The notes under the pieces were generated by a model. It was not told the origin of the DNA and made no database searches. It worked only from the letters and a program-made list of their open reading frames with translations. The position numbers and the translations under genes are program-made. Shown piece by piece: positions 59,571 to 64,000 of a stretch of DNA of 64,000 bases. Source of the stretch: Arthrobacter sp. StoSoilB20. Its GTDB lineage: Bacteria; Actinomycetota; Actinomycetes; Actinomycetales; Micrococcaceae. Numbering within the stretch: the stretch's first letter is position 1; every line of letters starts with the position of its first letter. The stretch lies in contig NZ_AP024651.1 of NCBI RefSeq assembly GCF_019977295.1, positions 3,906,001 to 3,970,000 of the forward strand, written 5' to 3'.

Positions 59571-61604
59571 TTACTTGGCAGTGCCGGTATAGACGACGGC
59601 GGGAATCGCCGGAGCCTGCATACCCTCACCGATGAAGAAGCTCGGGTGCGGCGGCTGGTTGTACGCCACGTTCTCGCGGGCAACAGCCGTCCGGTACACG
59701 GTGTCGTGCATCAGAGTCCGCAAGCGCACCTCGGTGGGAGCCGTGGTGGTGTAGATCCGCAGCTCGGTGCTGTCCGTTGAGGGCCACGCGATCTCTTCAC
59801 GCCAGTCACCCAGGATGTCGGCCTGGATGGACGGGTTGCCCTTGGTGGTGTTGTTGCTGCGGGCGCCGTCGGCGGTCAGGAGCCGATCACTGGTTTCCGT
59901 TTCCCAGTTCCATTTGGAGATTGTAGGCACGCCCCGCGACACACTGGCGTCGTAATCGTGGTCCACGATTTCGCGGAGCAGGTCACCGTCCCACCACGCC
60001 AGGAAGTTGGCGGCCGGGATCTTCTCGGCAATCAGCTCGCCCTTTGCAGACATCAGCTGGCCAACAGGGGAATCCCATGCCGCAGAACCGCCAATGGCCC
60101 ACCCTTCAGCCCCTGCGTACCGGGGGTCGATGTCCCCTGCTGCGCCACGGCCGGTGTCCTTGATGGCCGGGATGCTCCACAGCACCTCGCCGGTGGCGGC
60201 GTCGCGGAATGTTGCACCGCGATTGCCGCTCTGGCCCATGCTTTCGTGGACGGCAAAGGTTTCCAGTCCGGGCCGCGACGGATCCAGGTCACTGGTGTGG
60301 ATGGCATCGCCGTGGCCGAGCTTGGTGTTGTAGAGCGGCTGGCCGTTGTCATCAATGGTCATTGAACCGAAGACGAACTCGTCTTTGCCGTCCTGGTCGA
60401 CGTCGGCCACGGAAAGGTTGTGGTTTCCCTGACCTTTATATTCGTCGCCGGCCTGGTTTGAATCGAAGGTCCAGCGCTTCACCAGCTTGCCGTTGACGAG
60501 GTCGTAGGTGACCAGAACTGTGCGGGTGTAGTAGCCGCGGCTGAACATCATGGACGGATGCTCGCCATCCAGATAGGCCACGCCGGCCAGGAAGCGGTCC
60601 ACCCGGTTGCCGTAGTTGTCGCCCCAACCGGCTACCGCTCCGCGCTCGGGCTCGTAGGCCACGGTGTCCATGATGGTGCCGCTCTCGCCCTTGAAGACGG
60701 TGAGGAATTCGGGCCCGGACAGGACGTATCCAGCGGTGTTGCGGAAGTCGGCGTCGGGGTTTCCAATCACCGTACCCGCCGCGTCCTTGGTGCCATCTGC
60801 GGTCTTGAGCGAAACCTCGGCCTTGCCGTCGCCGTCGAAGTCGTAGGCCAGGACCTGGGTGTAGTGCGCGCCGGCGCGGATGTTCCGCCCCAGATCGATG
60901 CGCCACAGCTTGGTGCCGTCCAGCTTGTAGGCATCTACGTAGACGTTGCCCGTATAGCCGGATTGGGAGTTGTCCTTGGCGTTGGACGGCGACCACGTCT
61001 GGATGACCTCGTACTTGCCGTCGCCGTCGAGGTCCGCCACGGTGGCATCGTTGGCCGAGTAGGTATAGGGCTTGCCGTCGGGCGTGACACCATCTGCCGG
61101 CTTGTCCAGCTTGATGGCCAGGTAGTTTTGCGCCAGCGGCTTCACGGCTTCGGTCAGCTTGTCCTGGCCTTGGCCATTACCCACCGTCTTGATGACGTAG
61201 CTGGAGTTTGCGGTGCCGGCGGCGTCCAGGAACATGGTCGCGTTCCGGACGGGTTCCGGGGTGATGTTGACGCCGTCGCGCAGGACCTGGAAGCCCACGC
61301 TGTCTTTGTCCAGGCCGAGCATGCGCCAACTGACTGTGACGCCTTGGTCAGTCAGGACGGCCACCGGTGCGCGGTCGAGGTTTTCCACTTGGCGCTTGAG
61401 CGTTGCCGGGTCCTTCGCGGCAGGCACGACGCCGGGAAGGTTGGCTTGCGCTGCCTGCACGGGTTGGGTGGGGGCTGCTTGCGCGAGCGGGACACCCGTC
61501 AGCGCAATGGCGGCGGCAGCGAGGGAAGCCGAGGCCGCAAGCGGGACTGCTTTCCATGTACGGCTCCGGGGAGTGCCGTAGGAACATTTCGAGGGGTAGG
61601 CCAA
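59571..61604 (-). CDS. Rhamnogalacturonan lyase, PL11 family, secreted
   Basis: 677 residues, TTG start eight bases after AAAGGAG. A Sec signal peptide (LAASASLAAAAIALTGVPLA, cleavage after AQA) starts the protein. The body is an eight-bladed propeller with Ca-binding DxDxDGKxE blades: VADLDGDGKYEVIQTWSPS, YDFDGDGKAEVSLKTADGT and VADVDQDGKDEFVFGSMT, and the end NQPPHPSFFIGEGM is typical of PL11 (YesW/YesX). It cleaves the rhamnogalacturonan I backbone outside the cell. The gene shares two operator motifs with the lyase-like gene at 51825. Confidence 0.93.
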   Translation of the reverse strand: MAYPSKCSYGTPRSRTWKAVPLAASASLAAAAIALTGVPLAQAAPTQPVQAAQANLPGVVPAAKDPATLKRQVENLDRAPVAVLTDQGVTVSWRMLGLDKDSVGFQVLRDGVNITPEPVRNATMFLDAAGTANSSYVIKTVGNGQGQDKLTEAVKPLAQNYLAIKLDKPADGVTPDGKPYTYSANDATVADLDGDGKYEVIQTWSPSNAKDNSQSGYTGNVYVDAYKLDGTKLWRIDLGRNIRAGAHYTQVLAYDFDGDGKAEVSLKTADGTKDAAGTVIGNPDADFRNTAGYVLSGPEFLTVFKGESGTIMDTVAYEPERGAVAGWGDNYGNRVDRFLAGVAYLDGEHPSMMFSRGYYTRTVLVTYDLVNGKLVKRWTFDSNQAGDEYKGQGNHNLSVADVDQDGKDEFVFGSMTIDDNGQPLYNTKLGHGDAIHTSDLDPSRPGLETFAVHESMGQSGNRGATFRDAATGEVLWSIPAIKDTGRGAAGDIDPRYAGAEGWAIGGSAAWDSPVGQLMSAKGELIAEKIPAANFLAWWDGDLLREIVDHDYDASVSRGVPTISKWNWETETSDRLLTADGARSNNTTKGNPSIQADILGDWREEIAWPSTDSTELRIYTTTAPTEVRLRTLMHDTVYRTAVARENVAYNQPPHPSFFIGEGMQAPAIPAVVYTGTAK

Positions 61605-61652
61605 AGAACATCTCCTTTGATGCGAGGCGGCAGTGGGTCTGCGCGCTCATTT

Positions 61653-61730
61653 TTGGAACGTTTCACAACTTCGGCCCGATCCACTTATTCGGAATAAGGA
61701 GGTGGGGGGCGTAGCTCAGAAAACGCTTTC
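61653..61730 (-). promoter_or_regulatory. Dual operator before PL11 lyase
   Basis: TTGGAACGTTTCAC (61653-61666) and GAAAACGCTTTC (61719-61730) lie 49 and 115 bases upstream of the start. On the minus strand the latter reads GAAAGCGTTTTC, identical to 51790-51801. The first is a two-mismatch version of the palindrome TTGAAACGTTTCAA. Confidence 0.65.
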
Positions 61731-61880
61731 CGCACACAAGGTTTACCAGCGATTCCACGGCACCGTCAAGGGTTTGACAAGAAATGACTGTGAGATTTCG
61801 GTGTTTATTGTTCACAAGTGTGATCGGGTTTTGCGCCCGGGCCAGCGGCTCTTATGACGAGGCTCCTCCAGCCGCAACCC

Positions 61881-62168
61881 CCAATCAGATCCCCTGGGTT
61901 GAGCTCCAACGCCCAATCACATCCCCTAGGTTCGAACCCCAACGCCCAATCACATCCCCTAGGTTCAAACCCCACCCCCAATCACATCCCCTAGGTTCAA
62001 ACCCCACCCCCAATCACATCCCCAGGTTCAAACCCAACCCCCAATCACATCCCCAGGTTCAAACCCAACCCCCAATCACATCCCCAGGTTCAAACCCAAC
62101 CCCCAATCACATCCCCCAGGTTCCAACCCAACCCCCAATCACATCCCCCAGGTTCCAACCCAACCCCG
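61881..62168. repeat. Minisatellite array 1, nine units of 31-33 bp
   Basis: Nine imperfect units each contain CCAATCACATCCCC and GGTTCAAACCC-like blocks. Early units carry CTAGGTTCGAACCCC and later ones CAGGTTCCAACCC, showing stepwise divergence along the array. No coding potential is credible. It lies in the 1-kb gap upstream of the PL11 gene. Confidence 0.9.
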
Positions 62169-62390
62169 GGGATGTGGAAGAGCGTTTGGCTCAGGCCCGG
62201 GGGATGTGGAAGAGCGTTTGGCTCAGGCCCGGGGGATGTGGAAGAGCCTTAGGCCCAGGCCCGGGGGATGTGGAAGAGCCTTAGGCCCAGGCCCGGGGGA
62301 TATGGAAGAGCGTTCGGCCCAAACATGGGGGACGTGAGAGAGCGTTGGCCGCAAACAAGGGGGACGTGAGAGAGGATCAGGAAGCGGCAG
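62164..62390. repeat. Minisatellite array 2, about seven units of ~32 bp, inverted core
   Basis: Units follow CCGGGGGATGTGGAAGAGC plus a variable GTTTGGCTCAGG or CTTAGGCCCAGG. The last two or three units drift to GGGGGACGTGAGAGAGCG. The core GGGGATGTG is the reverse complement of CACATCCCC in array 1, so the two arrays face each other and could form long hairpins. Confidence 0.85.
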
Positions 62391-62646
62391 GCCGGTTGCC
62401 GACGCACAGCGCGCCGAGGTGGACCGCCGGCGGGAAGTCAGCGTCAGCACGGGTTACACAGCGTAACCAGCAACGTGTAATCGGTCACACTTGGCTGGAT
62501 TCGCTTGTCAACCATGGTGGGCAGCATGAACCATGAATGAGGGAATTCGTTCCCATACAAGCTGAATCAGCAATCCTCACCGACGAGGATGCGGCCCCGG
62601 GCGAAGAGGCTTGGGGCTGTTAACGGCCTGAGTGAAAGTACTGACA
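62391..62646. other. Gene-free leader upstream of small ORF
   Basis: It contains one short dyad, GGTTAC-N5-GTAACC (62452-62468), and no ORF that I trust. It may hold the promoter of the small gene at 62647; no clear -35/-10 pair is claimed. Confidence 0.4.
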
Positions 62647-62817
62647 ATGACGACACATACTGACTCCATCACGCTGAAGATCTGGGACAAGTCGGCCATC
62701 GACCACACCATCGACGCCGCCATCCAGTCCCTCTCACACCGTGCAGCTGCAGAAAACTGCGGAATCGAAGTGACCCTCAGCGGACCGAAGACCTTCACCG
62801 TGAGCTTGAGCCGCTAA
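62647..62817 (+). CDS. Small hypothetical protein
   Basis: 56 residues from ATG 62647 (MTTHTDSITLKIWDKS), with GTGAAAG upstream as a modest ribosome-binding site; a GTG at 62632 would add five residues. It predicts a short alpha/beta protein without signal or membrane helix. A 21-bp perfect terminator stem lies 13 bases after the stop, which supports it as a real transcription unit. No family recognised. Confidence 0.6.
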   Translation: MTTHTDSITLKIWDKSAIDHTIDAAIQSLSHRAAAENCGIEVTLSGPKTFTVSLSR

Positions 62818-62830
62818 GCAGCTCACACGC

Positions 62831-62878
62831 AACGCAAGAGGACGACGCCGGAACTTACCGGCGTCGTCCTCTTGCGTT
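62831..62878 (+). terminator. Rho-independent terminator, 21-bp perfect stem
   Basis: The left arm 62831-62851 and right arm 62858-62878 are exact reverse complements around a six-base loop AACTTA, with AACGCAAGAGG at the outer end. The symmetric AA/TT ends allow use in both directions. Confidence 0.85.
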
Positions 62879-63122
62879 AAAGGCTGCTGCCTTGAGGCAT
62901 TGGCCACCGCCTTCCCCGGGATGTGAGGCAGGTTGGTCGGACAAAGAGCCACATCGCTGCGCGAAATTGGGCATTAGTACCCCTTTGGAGCCGTTCGTGA
63001 CGGCATTCCTCAAGTCCTGAGCAAAACTTGATATTTCCTTGACGCTTTCCCTGTGCGGATCTTGCGTTGGCGTTGGAACTCTAAGTGAGTCAACGCTTCA
63101 ACGCACGAACGGAGGGATCACA
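62879..63122. promoter_or_regulatory. Promoter region with doubled GCGTTG/CAACGC dyad
   Basis: The 244-base leader of the glycosyltransferase gene has GCGTTGGCGTTGG (63064-63076) facing CAACGCTTCAACGC (63091-63104), two copies of CAACGC in each orientation. The inner copy ends 18 bases before the start codon. GGAGGGATCACA is the ribosome-binding site. Confidence 0.45.
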
Positions 63123-64000
63123 ATGCTCGCGGAAATCACGGAAGTCAGGGAACTCGCTGAACAAACGTCCGGCACAGACTCACTGGCAACGGCCACCGCA
63201 CCCCGCGGCTCCCGCCGTGCAGCCGGAGGCGTAGTCACCGTTCTGGTTCCTGCCCACAACGAATCCGCCGGCATCACCGAGACCCTCACCTCGTTGAACA
63301 ACCAGACCCGCCGCCCGGACCGCATCATCGTGGTGGCGGACAACTGCACCGACGACACCGAGACTCTCGCGCTTGCCCAGGGCGTCGAGGTCATGCGGAC
63401 TGTTGGCAACAAGGACAAGAAGGCCGGAGCCCTGAACTTCGCCCTCAGTGAGCTGCTTCCCTACGCCGACCCCGAGGACTTGTTCCTGGTGCAGGATGCG
63501 GACTCACAACTGGCCCTCGATTTCATCGAGAATGCCACCAAGAACCTGTTGACCGACGAACTCCTCGGCGCAGTGGGCGGAGTATTCAGCGGCGGTCCCG
63601 GTGGTGGTTTCGTGGGTCACCTGCAGCGCAACGAATACGCCCGCTACGCCCGCGACGTCAAGCGCCTCCACGGAAAGTGCCTGGTAGTTACCGGCACAGC
63701 GGCCCTGTTCAGGGTCAAGACACTCCGTGACGTGGTTTCAGCCCGACTGGAGGGCACGCTTCCTCCCGGCAACGGCAAGGGCGGCGTTTACGATACCTCG
63801 GTGCTGACTGAGGACAACGAGCTCTCCTTTGCACTGTTGACCCTCGGCTACCGGATCGCTTCACCCTCGAACTGCACGCTGGTCACAGAGGTCATGCCCA
63901 CCTGGCGTGAACTGTGGGCACAGCGGCTTCGCTGGAAGCGCGGTGCAGTCGAGAACTGCGTCCAGTACGGGTGGACCAAAATCACCAGGCCCTACTGGGG
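63123..64000 (+). CDS. Processive family 2 glycosyltransferase (QxxRW type), 3'-truncated by window edge
   Basis: Open from ATG 63123 to the window end (292 full codons). The N-terminal 35 residues are polar; the GT-A domain then shows VTVLVPAHNESAGITETLTS, IVVADNCTDDTE, the metal motif QDADSQ (124-129), the TEDNELSF acceptor-site motif, and the processive motif QRLRW (267-271). This is the pattern of cellulose, hyaluronan and poly-GlcNAc synthases; membrane helices are expected after the cut. The polymer type cannot be told. Confidence 0.9.
   Translation, partial: MLAEITEVRELAEQTSGTDSLATATAPRGSRRAAGGVVTVLVPAHNESAGITETLTSLNNQTRRPDRIIVVADNCTDDTETLALAQGVEVMRTVGNKDKKAGALNFALSELLPYADPEDLFLVQDADSQLALDFIENATKNLLTDELLGAVGGVFSGGPGGGFVGHLQRNEYARYARDVKRLHGKCLVVTGTAALFRVKTLRDVVSARLEGTLPPGNGKGGVYDTSVLTEDNELSFALLTLGYRIASPSNCTLVTEVMPTWRELWAQRLRWKRGAVENCVQYGWTKITRPYW

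Noticed and set aside
61925..61945. tRNA T-arm (GGTTCGAACCCC)
   Set aside because: The motif is one unit of a minisatellite. No acceptor, D or anticodon arms can be built around it and later units lose the match.
61881..62168. CRISPR array
   Set aside because: Unit length of 31-33 bp looks suggestive, but there are no unique spacers between conserved repeats; the whole unit repeats with gradual drift, and no cas genes are present.
62297..62390. Short coding sequence in the second minisatellite
   Set aside because: Open frames here are created by the ~32-bp repeat; there is no ribosome-binding site or stable codon pattern.
1..64000. Insertion sequences, prophage or integrative elements
   Set aside because: No transposase, integrase, terminal inverted repeats with target duplications, or tRNA attachment sites were found.

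Overview
The window reads as a chromosomal segment of a free-living, high-G+C actinobacterium. The best fit is the Micrococcaceae (Arthrobacter/Paenarthrobacter type). This is an inference from the high G+C with strong GC3 bias, frequent GTG/TTG starts, Sec, Tat and lipoprotein export signals, a GlnR-type nitrogen box before the ammonium transporter, and a large load of catabolic operons with IclR, LysR, RpiR and GntR regulators. No rRNA, tRNA, CRISPR array, prophage or insertion sequence was recognised. Two genes run off the ends: a malic enzyme at the left and a processive glycosyltransferase at the right. The right-hand one is open from 63123 to the window edge.

Layout. 1-4724: a C2/ureide block (malic enzyme, malate synthase, DUF6986 aldolase-like protein, ureidoglycine aminohydrolase). 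4828-5539: two small genes. 5719-15553: a polysaccharide-utilisation locus with a sugar ABC importer (no ATPase), a Gfo/Idh oxidoreductase, a Cys-type sulfatase, a GntR-LacI chimeric regulator and a Tat-exported PL8 lyase; it suggests a sulfated uronic-acid glycan. 15854-16441: DinB-like protein. 16507-21893: a tight operon of phosphodiester glycosidase, GT2-GtrA fusion, DUF4956, VTC-type polyphosphate polymerase and a DUF4353 lipoprotein, plausibly making or modifying a surface polymer. 22386-25161: orphan HATPase and class A PBP. 25252-33992: a catabolic operon (flavoprotein dehydrogenase, OYE/TIM-barrel fusion, Gfo/Idh enzyme, MHS-type transporter) with an IclR regulator. 34084-38218: a LysR-linked operon (YciI, Zn-alcohol dehydrogenase, second flavoprotein). 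38316-44183: PAP2, DHFR-like protein, glutamine amidotransferase, MFS pump, Amt, DUF1992. 44406-51676: SulP-carbonic anhydrase fusion, an acyl-CoA dehydrogenase/PIG-L-methyltransferase/GT2 operon, adenylate kinase paralogue and an ArsR/AHSA1 pair. 51825-61604: two rhamnogalacturonan lyases flanking an RpiR-MFS-GAF-amidohydrolase module. 61605-64000: a 1-kb repeat-rich gap, a small ORF and a QxxRW glycosyltransferase.

How the parts work together. Two separate glycan programmes are visible: PL8/sulfatase, and rhamnogalacturonan I. The two rhamnogalacturonan lyases lie 5 kb apart on opposite strands but share two operator types, including an identical 12-mer, so they look like one regulon. The two alicyclic/aromatic-type operons at 25-38 kb carry homologous FAD enzymes and divergent regulators and may act on related substrates.

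The most unusual features are structural. A ~50-bp dispersed element occurs once between genes and once in frame at the domain junction of a fused enzyme. Two copies of a 20-bp-arm palindrome sit at convergent gene ends. Two minisatellite arrays stand head to head over about 500 bp. Many short tandem duplications occur, several in frame as Ala/Gly/Pro/Ser-rich insertions within otherwise conserved enzymes.
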